A DNA stretch of 64,000 nt from Verrucomicrobiota bacterium (lineage in GTDB: Bacteria; Verrucomicrobiota; Verrucomicrobiia; Chthoniobacterales; Terrimicrobiaceae): the NCBI GenBank assembly GCA_017305195.1, contig JAFKMU010000067.1:1-64000 (forward strand), in the 5' to 3' direction. The notes beneath the pieces are model-generated. The model saw only the letters and a program-made list of their open reading frames with translations, was not told the origin of the DNA and searched no databases. Each line of letters opens with the position of its first letter. Position 1 is the first letter of the stretch. Below, one piece after another: positions 25,929 through 35,813 of this stretch. The position numbers and the translations under genes are program-made.

Positions 25929-28900
25929 ATGAAAGTGCTGTCGATAGCTGTTCTGGGGCTGATATTGAGCCATGGAGGTCTTCTCCATGCCAGCTCGGTC
26001 GTCACGGAAACTTTCGAGGGAGAATCTCTCTCCGGGCAGGGCTGGCTGACGGCGGGCAAGGTCGGGCTGGATCGCGACGAGCACTTCGAGGGATTGCAAT
26101 CGCTGCTCCTGGAAAAAAACGAGGCGTCTCTGCGCTCGCCCGTGACGGCCTCGAGCCCCGTGCTCCCACTCTCTGGTGGGAAGCTGGAGGTGGAGTTTGC
26201 CGGGCGTTCGGACCTCACCTCGATGGACAATTCCTATAACGGCACCCTGGCTTTGGAGTTCTTTGACAAGGCGGGAACCTCGCTTGGCGCCACTGAGCTT
26301 GGGGCCTGGTTTCGGCAGACGCCTTGGAAGAGGGAAACCGTGACTGTTGCCGCTCCGGACGGAGCAGTGTCCGCGCGATTTGTGGCATCCATCAACAAGG
26401 AGACACCTGGCAGATTCTGGCTCGATGCGCTCGCGTTGCGCGCTGCATCCGATGCCGCCGCTGATGATGGTCTCAAGCGCATGGTGCTGAGGTTTTCCGA
26501 TCTGGGCCATCTTCTTTATCCCGAGTCCCCGCGAGTGGCGGCGATCGAGGTCTGGTCCGATCGCGCGCTTCCTGACGACCGGCGCAGGGTGGATCTCGTG
26601 GTGCGGGACTATTGGGGCGGGGAGCAAGGCCGGCCCATGGAGGTTCTCCTGGAACCAGCGGGCAACGTCGAGGGCAAGAAACTCCTGAAATATCGCGCGG
26701 AGGTCGACCTCTCGTCCCTGCCGCTGGAAGTGGGGCGGTATTATGAACTGCAAGGCGCGATCGCGAGACCGGGAGGCGAACCCTTCTCTCACGCCACCTC
26801 CTTTGCCATCCTGCCTGAGGCGGCGGCGAATGCCTTCAAACCGGACGAGATTCCATTCACCAGCAGGACCTGGGACCAGCGGTTTCCGGAGAGTCCGCGT
26901 TTGACCAAGCGGCTTGGCATCAGGATTTGTAATGTCTGGGGCCGGATGGAAGCCGATCCCGCCAAGGTCGACGCCGCCCAGATCGACCTCGCCCATGAAC
27001 TCGGTCTCGGGGTATTGACGAGTTCCCCGGCACTTGGCATCGAGGCGAGGTCGGAGGGGTGGAGGGAGCTGCTGGCCAATGACGGCGCGCTCATCCGCAA
27101 GGGCGTCCGCAATTTCCTGGCCAGGTACGGTCACATGAAGCCGATGGTGGTCAATCTCGGCAATGAACCTCATAGCAAAGGCGAGGAGATCAAAAACGAT
27201 GTCGAGGCCTACCGTATCGTTTACGAGGAGATCAAGAAGATCGACCCATCCATCGTTGTCGTGGGCACCTCCGTCGGCACCGAGGAGGACTATTTCAAGC
27301 AGGGCTTCGGAAAGTGGCTCGATGCTTACGATTTCCATTCCTATGAGGACCCGGAAAGCCTCCGGGTCATCCTGAGCGAAAAGTATCCCGAGCTCTTCCG
27401 GAAGTATGGATACGCCAAACCGATCTGGAGCACTGAGATCGGAATGAACAGCCAGGGCCTCACTCGGCTGGCGGTGGCTTCGCTGCTTTACCGCAAGTTT
27501 GCCAATTTCTTCGCAGGCGGTGGAATGAATGTCTCGTGGTTCGGGCTGTTCTATCCCGACCCGGATGCCCGGATTCACGGCACCTTTGCCGCAGCGCACA
27601 ATGTCTTCGACTGTCGTTACAATCAATATGCTCCCAAGCTGGATGCGATCGCGTACTACAATGTCGTCAACAGCATCACGACGAAGAAGTTCGTGGGCGA
27701 CAAGGTTTACGGCGCGGACATTCGCGCGTTTCTCTTCCAGGATCAGCCCGGGAATTCATTGATTATTGCTTACAAGGACAAAGGGCGGGAAGATGTGTTC
27801 CTGCCATTGCCTGGTGCGGGCAAGGTCGAGATGATCCGGATCGACGGCAGCAGAAACCTCCTGAACGCCAAGGGGCGCGGGATATCCCTCACCATCGGAG
27901 AGGAGCCTGTGCTCCTGCTTTTCCAGAATGGGACCCGTACGTTGCCTGCGTCGCTTGAGCGTCCGGCGGCCGGCTTTACCAAGGTTCCGGCCCGTTTTTA
28001 CCGGGATGGCGAGAACCTCGTCGAGGTGGCATTAAATGGTCTCCGGGCCGAGGCCGTAGAGCTGAAAGCCCCGCCGTTTTGGAGCGTTGACAAGTCGGTC
28101 GACGGCGGAAATGTTCGGTTCTCGGTGAAACCACCGGCGGACACGCAGGCGTCCGAGGCCGGGTTGGACCTCCCTATCCGCGAGGGCGGCTCGGACATTG
28201 GCCTGCTCTGCGTGCGGAAGCCTCTGGCCGGGCTGGTCGATGTGCGGTTGACACCGGTGCCCTATCGAGAGAAGGGCGGACCGGGTGTTCGTCTCATTAT
28301 TCACAACAATGGCGGCGCACCGCAAAAGTTCTCATGGCACGTGGAGGTCGCCGGAGAGCAGATGCTTCGGGATGGGAGTTTTTCTGAAATCGTCTTGTCC
28401 AAGGCGAAGGTCCAGACGCCGGACTCTGGCGACATCGAAGTGGCTGCCAGGAGCAGCGAAGAGGTGATGATACCCTTGAGCGGGGTCAGCCCGCTGGATG
28501 TCTATCACGTCAAGGCGGTGGTCCGCGACGCGGCGGGCAAGGTCGTGTCTCTGGAGCGGCAGGCGGCGGGGTTCGTCGGAGTGCCGCGGGCTCTGGCCCC
28601 CGTCACGGTGGATGGACTTTTGAATGAGCCCGTATGGCAGAGTGCGCCGGTGCAGACCCTGGAGGAGGCGGGGCAGTTCTTTGGGTTTGCCCTGGGCGAG
28701 CGCAAGGCACCGGTTTGGAAAGGCCCTGCGGATCTTTCCGCGCAGCTCCGGTTTCTCTGGGACGAGAGATTTCTTTATGTGGCGGTGACCGTCCACGACG
28801 ACATCGCCGGGGGCAGCGCCTTCGAGGATGCCGACCTATGGCGCATGGATGGCCTGCAGTTTCTTATCGACCCGGCCAGGCAGTCGAAGGAAAAGCCGGG

Positions 28901-29228
28901 CAAATACGAGTATTCCTTCGGATCAGGACGGAAAGGCCCTCAGTCCTGGTGTACGCTTTCCTCCGACGCGGGCGCCCCGACCGGCGAAGCCCGGGACATC
29001 CAGCTCGCCATCCACCGTGACAAGGCCGGCACGGGCGATGTCACTTACGAGATTGCCATCCCGTGGAAGCGATTGGCTCCTTTTATCCCGGAACCCGGAG
29101 GCAACCTGGGATTCACCATGATCGTAAACGAGGACGACGGCGCCGGGCGCGATGCCTTCATGACATGGTTCGGCAACGCACATACCAAGGATGTCGATAC
29201 CGTGGGAGACCTTATGCTTTTACCCTGA
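25929..29228 (+). CDS. Large secreted clan-A glycosidase with C-terminal CBM9-like module
   Basis: 1099 residues from ATG 25929; a frame open further upstream overlaps the previous gene and is not used. Signal peptide MKVLSIAVLGLILSHGGLLHAS. Residues about 20-190: jelly-roll binding module (FEGESLSGQGWLTAG). About 200-310: beta-sandwich. About 320-620: (beta/alpha)8 catalytic domain with acid/base Glu near 413 (VVNLGNEPHSK) and nucleophile Glu near 503 (PIWSTEIGMN). About 620-880: accessory beta domains. The last 210 residues are CBM9-like (APVTVDGLLNEPVWQSAPV, LRFLWDERFLYVAVTVHDD, YEIAIPWKRLAPF). The family resembles GH39-type and related enzymes; the substrate is unknown. Controlled presumably by the divergent regulator. 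Confidence 0.8.
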   Translation: MKVLSIAVLGLILSHGGLLHASSVVTETFEGESLSGQGWLTAGKVGLDRDEHFEGLQSLLLEKNEASLRSPVTASSPVLPLSGGKLEVEFAGRSDLTSMDNSYNGTLALEFFDKAGTSLGATELGAWFRQTPWKRETVTVAAPDGAVSARFVASINKETPGRFWLDALALRAASDAAADDGLKRMVLRFSDLGHLLYPESPRVAAIEVWSDRALPDDRRRVDLVVRDYWGGEQGRPMEVLLEPAGNVEGKKLLKYRAEVDLSSLPLEVGRYYELQGAIARPGGEPFSHATSFAILPEAAANAFKPDEIPFTSRTWDQRFPESPRLTKRLGIRICNVWGRMEADPAKVDAAQIDLAHELGLGVLTSSPALGIEARSEGWRELLANDGALIRKGVRNFLARYGHMKPMVVNLGNEPHSKGEEIKNDVEAYRIVYEEIKKIDPSIVVVGTSVGTEEDYFKQGFGKWLDAYDFHSYEDPESLRVILSEKYPELFRKYGYAKPIWSTEIGMNSQGLTRLAVASLLYRKFANFFAGGGMNVSWFGLFYPDPDARIHGTFAAAHNVFDCRYNQYAPKLDAIAYYNVVNSITTKKFVGDKVYGADIRAFLFQDQPGNSLIIAYKDKGREDVFLPLPGAGKVEMIRIDGSRNLLNAKGRGISLTIGEEPVLLLFQNGTRTLPASLERPAAGFTKVPARFYRDGENLVEVALNGLRAEAVELKAPPFWSVDKSVDGGNVRFSVKPPADTQASEAGLDLPIREGGSDIGLLCVRKPLAGLVDVRLTPVPYREKGGPGVRLIIHNNGGAPQKFSWHVEVAGEQMLRDGSFSEIVLSKAKVQTPDSGDIEVAARSSEEVMIPLSGVSPLDVYHVKAVVRDAAGKVVSLERQAAGFVGVPRALAPVTVDGLLNEPVWQSAPVQTLEEAGQFFGFALGERKAPVWKGPADLSAQLRFLWDERFLYVAVTVHDDIAGGSAFEDADLWRMDGLQFLIDPARQSKEKPGKYEYSFGSGRKGPQSWCTLSSDAGAPTGEARDIQLAIHRDKAGTGDVTYEIAIPWKRLAPFIPEPGGNLGFTMIVNEDDGAGRDAFMTWFGNAHTKDVDTVGDLMLLP

Positions 29229-29230
29229 GC

Positions 29231-29254
29231 GTCATCCGGCTATCGGAGGATGAC
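29231..29254 (+). terminator. Possible hairpin after the large glycosidase
   Basis: GTCATCC and GGATGAC arms (7 bp) separated by 10 bases start 2 bases after the stop codon. No T-run follows. A weak candidate, but well placed to end this transcript before the MoxR operon. Confidence 0.3.
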
Positions 29255-29367
29255 ATCCCCACACTCCCCCGATCAGGCGGAAGCTATTAATTAGACATGG
29301 AGACCAATACACTTTCCCGAACCCCTGCTTTCCTCCGCATTCCTTCCATCCCTTCCATTATTCTCTC

Positions 29368-30387
<1,020 letters not shown>

Positions 30388-30405
30388 CCGGACATCCTCT
30401 CTCGC

Positions 30406-31299
30406 ATGGCGGAGAACCTTCTCGATCCTCAGGCCGTTTCCCGCGGCGAAGCCCTTGGCCTCATGGCCCGGCGCATCGTCGAGGGATATCGCGTCGGCGA
30501 GCATCGCTCGCCGTTTCATGGCTTTGCCATCGAGTTTGCCCAGCACAGGGAGTACTCTGCGGGAGACGATATCCGGCATCTCGACTGGAAGGTCCTGGGG
30601 CGGTCCGACCGCTACTACATCAAGCAATACGAGCAGGATACCAACTACGTCGCGCATATCGCCGTCGATGGCAGCGCCTCGATGAATTATGGCTCGGGCA
30701 AGGTGAGCAAACTGCATTTTGCCAAGGCTCTCGCCGCCTGTCTGGCCTATGTCATCCTGCTCCAGCGCGATGCGGTGGCTCTCATGCTTTTTGATACGGA
30801 GCGACGCGACTATCTGCCCCGCACCGACAGCCTCGGGCGCATCAACCACATCATGAATCGTCTCGCCGCTTTTGAGGCGACCGGGCATACGAGTTTCGGT
30901 AGATCGCTGGAACAGCTCGCCCAGGAGGCGAAACGCCGGGGTATCGTGATCTTGCTGAGCGACCTCTTTGGCGACGAGGAGCAGCTTGCCTCCGGTCTTC
31001 AGCGGCTCGCTTTCTCCGGCAACGAGGTGATCGTCTTTCACACGCTGGACCACGCCGAGATCACGTTTCCCTTCACCGGGGTATACAAGTTCCGCGATCT
31101 CGAGGGCGATGCCGAGTTGCAGACCTCGCCCGCCGACATTCGCAAGTCGTACTTGAAAAACTTTGAGGACTATCGCCAGCGCATTCGCCGCATCTGCGAG
31201 AAGTTCAATGCGCACTACGTGCTGGCCGATACAGAAAAGCCGCTCGCAGAGGTTTTGAGTGGTTATCTGGCATTTCGCCGCAACACCGGACGCCGATGA
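30406..31299 (+). CDS. DUF58 (degenerate VWA) protein
   Basis: 297 residues with the DUF58 signature GEHRSPFHGFAIEFAQHREY and DIRHLDWKVLGRSDRYYIKQY, then a VWA-like fold with VDGSASMNYGSGK, the DxSxS metal site, near residue 90, and later VILLSDLFGDEEQLASGL. No signal peptide or membrane helix. DUF58 proteins pair with MoxR ATPases. It starts 18 bases after moxR and its stop overlaps the next gene as ATGA, so the operon is translationally coupled. Confidence 0.93.
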   Translation: MAENLLDPQAVSRGEALGLMARRIVEGYRVGEHRSPFHGFAIEFAQHREYSAGDDIRHLDWKVLGRSDRYYIKQYEQDTNYVAHIAVDGSASMNYGSGKVSKLHFAKALAACLAYVILLQRDAVALMLFDTERRDYLPRTDSLGRINHIMNRLAAFEATGHTSFGRSLEQLAQEAKRRGIVILLSDLFGDEEQLASGLQRLAFSGNEVIVFHTLDHAEITFPFTGVYKFRDLEGDAELQTSPADIRKSYLKNFEDYRQRIRRICEKFNAHYVLADTEKPLAEVLSGYLAFRRNTGRR

Positions 31300-33422
31300 A
31301 CTTTCTGCAACCGGCTGTTCTCGGCGGGCTCGCGGCCATCGGCATCCCGATCGCGATTCACCTGCTTAACAAATTCCGGGTCCGTCGTATTGACTGGGCT
31401 GCGATGCGGTTTCTGGCCGACAGCTTGAGGAAAAACGAGCGGAGGCTGAAAATCGAAGACCTTATTTTGCTGGTTGTGCGATGCCTTCTCTTTGCCCTGC
31501 TCGTGCTGGCCTTCGCCCGGCCGGTGTGGCAGGCGCTGGCATCTGCCGGGACCGGAGGCGGTACCGTGGCAGCGATGGTGCTGCTGGACAACTCCGCCAG
31601 TATGCAGGAAACCGTCGGCGCCTCGACTCGCTTTGACGAGGCCCGGCAGGCCGCTCTGAAATGGCTCGACAGTCTCGATGCCGATTCTCTGGTCGGTCTG
31701 GGACTGGTCTCGACACGCTCCGATCTGGTGGTGCCCAATCCGGTGCCGGATCTCTCCCTGGCCCGGCGGGAGTTAGGTGCCGCCCGCACCTCCGATCGGG
31801 GGACCGATCTGGCACAGGGCATCAGGCAGGCCTTTGCCACGCTGGCCCCCCTGACCGGGCGCCCGAGGGAAATCCGGGTCTTTACCGACAGTCAGATATC
31901 CGGATGGGACAAGCTCGCGGAAATCCAACGTCTCGTCGCGCAGAATCCCGGGATCGCCTTGGTACCTGTGCCGATCGGCGAGGGAGGCCCCAATATCGCG
32001 GTGACCGGACTCTCCATCGATGGCGGAGTCGCCGCCGCCGGGCTGCCTTTGCGGGTGAGGGTCGATGTCGCAAATTTTTGTGATGCGCCCGTGCAGAATA
32101 TTCGGGTGTCTCTTTCCACCGATCGCAGTCCCTCTGTTGGTGAAACCAACATTCCGGCAATCCCGGCGGGCGGGAGCCAGCAGGTGGAGATGACCATCAG
32201 CTTCGCGGAACCTGGCCCGCATCTGCTCACTGCCACCACTCCGCCAGATGCATTGAAGGTGGATAATGAACGCACCATCGCCGTGAATGTGATCAAGACG
32301 GTTAGCGCCCTCATTGTGGAGGGCGGCGAGGTTGATGCGATGGCCGATCGCGATGGCTATTTCCTCGCGAACGCGCTGGTGCCTGTCGCCAGGGATAAAT
32401 CCCTCCGGTACTATCTCGGGCTTTCCTTTGCCAGGCCCGCCGCGCTGGATGCATCCGCTCTCGAAGGTGCGGACATCGTCTTCCTGTGCAATGTGGCCTC
32501 GCTTGCCGCCCCCGCCGCCAAGGCGCTTTCCGATTATGTCCATAAGGGCGGAAAGTTAGTGGTATTCCCTGGTCCCTTGAGTAACCCGGCGGCGTGGCGG
32601 GCGACGACGGATCTCTGGAATCTGCTGCCGGCAGAGGCCGGGCCGCTCCAGACAGCGGACGCAGCCAGTCCTGCGTCCAGCTGGCAAAGCAGCGACTTTG
32701 AGCACCCTGTCACAGCGCTGTGGAATGATCCCTCGCAGGGCAGCCTGGGTGCCATTCGGACACTCCGGTATCTGCCGCTCACTCCGCGTCCCGCGCCTCC
32801 TGGCGGGCAGGCTCCCCAGATCCTTGTGCGCCACGCTGATGGCACGCCTGCCGCGCTGGAGTGGGGGGTCGGGTTGGGCCGGGTCGTTTTGTTTGACTCG
32901 GGGGTGACGCCGGAAATGACCAACCTTCCGCTGCATCCGGCGTTCGTTCCGCTGGTGCAGAGGCTGCTCGGTTATCTGACCCGATCCCAGGAAGCCCGTC
33001 TCTCGCTTTCGCCGGGCGAGTCATTCCGGCTCAATGTAGAGGGAGCACTCCGCGGCCGGGAGTTTTCCGTGATGATGCCCGACGGAACACGCCGGGGAGG
33101 AGGCCGTGTGGAAGCGGAGGGGGAGGATAGCGTGATCCGCTTTGGAGACACGCAAAGCGTCGGAGGATATCAGGTGTTCGTCGCCGGGGGCGAGCGACCC
33201 GTAGGCGCCTTTGCCGTGCAGCTCGATCCTGCCGAATCGAACCTTCGGCCGATCGATCCGACCGAACTCGCTGCGCTGACGAAACCTTCCGAGAAAAAAA
33301 CGAGCGGGGTGGAATCCCGCTTGGTGATCACCAGGGAATTCTGGCCCGCATTGGTCGCCCTGGCCGCCGTATTGACTGTGATGGAGATGATTCTCGCCTT
33401 TCGTTTCAGCCGGGCTCGTTGA
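31296..33422 (+). CDS. BatA-type aerotolerance/VWA membrane protein
   Basis: 708 residues. The N-terminal BatA domain has two helices (PAVLGGLAAIGIPIAIHLLN and LILLVVRCLLFALLVLAFA) joined by the IDWAAMRFL loop. A VWA domain follows with MVLLDNSASMQE (MIDAS DxSxS near residue 98) and RVFTDSQISGW. A long periplasmic part contains a CARDB-like beta domain (VTGLSIDGGVAAAGLPLRVRV) and a GATase-like Rossmann region (ADIVFLCNVASLAAP). A C-terminal helix (FWPALVALAAVLTVMEMILAF) anchors it. It probably works with the MoxR ATPase in envelope-protein assembly or stress tolerance; the exact role in Verrucomicrobiota is unknown. Confidence 0.88.
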   Translation: MNFLQPAVLGGLAAIGIPIAIHLLNKFRVRRIDWAAMRFLADSLRKNERRLKIEDLILLVVRCLLFALLVLAFARPVWQALASAGTGGGTVAAMVLLDNSASMQETVGASTRFDEARQAALKWLDSLDADSLVGLGLVSTRSDLVVPNPVPDLSLARRELGAARTSDRGTDLAQGIRQAFATLAPLTGRPREIRVFTDSQISGWDKLAEIQRLVAQNPGIALVPVPIGEGGPNIAVTGLSIDGGVAAAGLPLRVRVDVANFCDAPVQNIRVSLSTDRSPSVGETNIPAIPAGGSQQVEMTISFAEPGPHLLTATTPPDALKVDNERTIAVNVIKTVSALIVEGGEVDAMADRDGYFLANALVPVARDKSLRYYLGLSFARPAALDASALEGADIVFLCNVASLAAPAAKALSDYVHKGGKLVVFPGPLSNPAAWRATTDLWNLLPAEAGPLQTADAASPASSWQSSDFEHPVTALWNDPSQGSLGAIRTLRYLPLTPRPAPPGGQAPQILVRHADGTPAALEWGVGLGRVVLFDSGVTPEMTNLPLHPAFVPLVQRLLGYLTRSQEARLSLSPGESFRLNVEGALRGREFSVMMPDGTRRGGGRVEAEGEDSVIRFGDTQSVGGYQVFVAGGERPVGAFAVQLDPAESNLRPIDPTELAALTKPSEKKTSGVESRLVITREFWPALVALAAVLTVMEMILAFRFSRAR

Positions 33423-33425
33423 CCC

Positions 33426-35813
33426 ATGAAGACGCTTTTCCTTGCCGCCTCTGGAAATGAATGGAGCCTGTCCTTTGAGGGGATGGCCCCCGGTTGGGCA
33501 TTTTTCCTGTTGCTGACAGTTGCCGTCGGGACATGGCTGGCCTATCGCCGATGGGTGCTGGAAATCAGTCCGGTGCGCCGCGTTGCGCTTAGCGCGCTGC
33601 GCATCGCGATCTTCCTCATCATTGCGATCCTGCTGGTCCGTCCCGTTTTGAATCTCACTCTGAACGAACCTGTGAGACAAAGCCTGGTTGTGCTTCTCGA
33701 TACTTCCTCGAGCATGGCATTTGCCGACCGCCGCGATAAGCCGGATGATGTGAAGCGTGCCGCCATTGCCACGGGGCTCTTGAACCCTGCCAATGGTCTC
33801 CAGCAAAGCCTGCCGGAAAACATTGGAGCATTGAAGAACATCACGCGATGGGAGCTCTTGGAGAAGCTTGCCGTCAACGAGAAGCTGAATCTCTGGCCTC
33901 GCCTTGCGGCGCAGGCGGACCTTGTGTTCTTCCCCTTCGGGCGCAGTGCTTCCGATGCAGGTGGCCCCTCAGGCGGGCAGAGGCCGACGATCCAGGAGGT
34001 GGGGGCATTCTTTCAAAAGTTTCGTCCCGAGCAACCCGCCACCGCGATCGGCGATGCCCTCCGCAGTGCCATGCAGGATGGACGGCGGGTGGGGGGGATG
34101 CTCGTCATCACCGATGGGGCCAACAACTCGGGCTCCACCCCGGTAGAGGCCGCGGCCATGGCACGACAGGAGAATATTCCGCTCTTCGTTTATGGCGTGG
34201 GGGTGACGGCGGCACCGGATGTCATCGTGGAAAAAATCACCGTTCCACGGCTGGCCTTTGCCGGGGAACGTCTCGATGTCCGGGCGCGTCTGCGCGCTCA
34301 GGGCATGGAGAGCGCGAAGGTCATTGTCACTCTGAATGCCGACGGGTCCGCCGTGGACGAGCACGAGGTGGATATCGGTCCAGGGGGAGAGACCGAGGTG
34401 CTCTTTCATTTTGAGCCTGCCGAGACCGGTGTGTTGAAGCTGGAGGTCAAGGCGAACGTGTTACCGGATGAGGTGTCTTCAGAAAATAACGTCGCGACAG
34501 CATCCGTGAGGGTGACGGACCAGAAGTTTGACGTCTTTTTGATCGAGCAGGAGCCCCGATGGGACTTCCGCTACCTGCTGGCATATTTGCAAAAGGACCG
34601 GCGGCTGAACGTCCGGGCGGTCATGATCGACGGCGAACCCGGCCTGGCGAATATCGAGAACTCCCCCTTCCTGCCTGCACTGCCCGATGACCGTGAGGCG
34701 TTTTTCCAATCTCAGGTGCTGATCCTCGGGGATGTAAACCCGGCGGATCTGGGAGAGGATCGCATGGAGTTGATCCGCGAGTGGGTGGAGGCAGGCGGCG
34801 GCATTATCTTTCTTGCAGGCCCCAATTTCAATCCGACGGCCTACGCGGATACTCCGCTGGCATCGGTGTTGCCCATCGTGCCGGACTCCGCGATGGCCGC
34901 CGAGGAGGTGGCGCAGCGCTCTCCCGAGTCGTTTCGCCTGGAACTCACCCCGCAAGGGGAATCCTCCTCCTATCTACTGATGGACCCCGATCCGGAGGAA
35001 AACCGGCGCATCTGGGGGGAGTTTCCCGGCGTGCGATGGACTGCGCCGGTGTCACGTGCAAAACCCGGGGCCGAGGTGCTGCTCGTGGACCCCCGGCCGG
35101 AATCCGCCGCCCGGAATGGCCCTCGCCCGGTGGTTGCCTTGCAGGATTATGGCGCCGGTACCGCGGTGTTTATCGGGATGGACGCGACCTGGCGCTGGCG
35201 CAGCCGGACGGGTGAGAAATATTACTCCATCCTCTGGGGTCAGATCATGCAGTCGCTCTCTCTTCAGCTTCTGGAGGGCGGGTCAAAACTCACCCAGCTC
35301 AAGACCGTGAGGACGGAATACCAGACCGGCGAGAGCGTGGTCATTTCGGGAAACCTGTACGCGGAGGGCTTTCAGCCATTGATCGAGCCTTCCGTACCGG
35401 GAAAGGTGACCGTCGAAAACGACGGTCGGACCACGACGCAGACGGTGACGCTGACCACGGACGGAAGGGGGCTGTTTCACGGAGATTTCGTGGCGCGCAC
35501 CCCAGGGCAGTACTCCTTTGCCACCGATCGTGATCCCGAGGCTGTGCTGAGGTTTTCCGTGACAGACCCCAATCTCGAGGCGCAGCAGACCGCGCTGAAT
35601 GAACGGCTCCTTCAAGCCATGTCCTCGGTGGCTGGCGGACGCTTTCTGCGCGAGGAGGACCTGGATAAACTGCCGGGGTGGCTCCAGGAAAAATCCTCCA
35701 CCGTCGCGGTGTACAAACGTCGCGAGATCTACAGGTCGGGCTGGTGGCTGGTGGCTTTGGTTGCTCTATTTTCCACGGAGTGGCTTGTGAGGAGGCTTAG
35801 CCAATTGAAATGA
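33426..35813 (+). CDS. VWA/glutamine-amidotransferase-like membrane protein
   Basis: 795 residues. Two N-terminal helices (APGWAFFLLLTVAVGTWL; LRIAIFLIIAILLVRPVLN), then VWA with VVLLDTSSSMAFAD (MIDAS), the Thr of ATAIGDALRSA and MLVITDGANNSG. Next are a beta-sandwich (AGERLDVRARLRAQGMESA) and a GATase1-like Rossmann domain without the catalytic Cys (FDVFLIEQEPRWDFRYLLAY, VLILGDVNPADLG, WVEAGGGIIFLAGP). A C-terminal helix ends it. The arrangement matches the second large VWA protein of MoxR/BatA clusters of Planctomycetes and Verrucomicrobiota. Start is 3 bases after the previous stop; the stop overlaps the next gene. Confidence 0.85.
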   Translation: MKTLFLAASGNEWSLSFEGMAPGWAFFLLLTVAVGTWLAYRRWVLEISPVRRVALSALRIAIFLIIAILLVRPVLNLTLNEPVRQSLVVLLDTSSSMAFADRRDKPDDVKRAAIATGLLNPANGLQQSLPENIGALKNITRWELLEKLAVNEKLNLWPRLAAQADLVFFPFGRSASDAGGPSGGQRPTIQEVGAFFQKFRPEQPATAIGDALRSAMQDGRRVGGMLVITDGANNSGSTPVEAAAMARQENIPLFVYGVGVTAAPDVIVEKITVPRLAFAGERLDVRARLRAQGMESAKVIVTLNADGSAVDEHEVDIGPGGETEVLFHFEPAETGVLKLEVKANVLPDEVSSENNVATASVRVTDQKFDVFLIEQEPRWDFRYLLAYLQKDRRLNVRAVMIDGEPGLANIENSPFLPALPDDREAFFQSQVLILGDVNPADLGEDRMELIREWVEAGGGIIFLAGPNFNPTAYADTPLASVLPIVPDSAMAAEEVAQRSPESFRLELTPQGESSSYLLMDPDPEENRRIWGEFPGVRWTAPVSRAKPGAEVLLVDPRPESAARNGPRPVVALQDYGAGTAVFIGMDATWRWRSRTGEKYYSILWGQIMQSLSLQLLEGGSKLTQLKTVRTEYQTGESVVISGNLYAEGFQPLIEPSVPGKVTVENDGRTTTQTVTLTTDGRGLFHGDFVARTPGQYSFATDRDPEAVLRFSVTDPNLEAQQTALNERLLQAMSSVAGGRFLREEDLDKLPGWLQEKSSTVAVYKRREIYRSGWWLVALVALFSTEWLVRRLSQLK

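Noticed and set aside
25890-27626. 578-codon open frame opposite the large glycosidase
   Set aside because: No family motif and it lies wholly opposite a protein with signal peptide, catalytic Glu motifs and binding modules.
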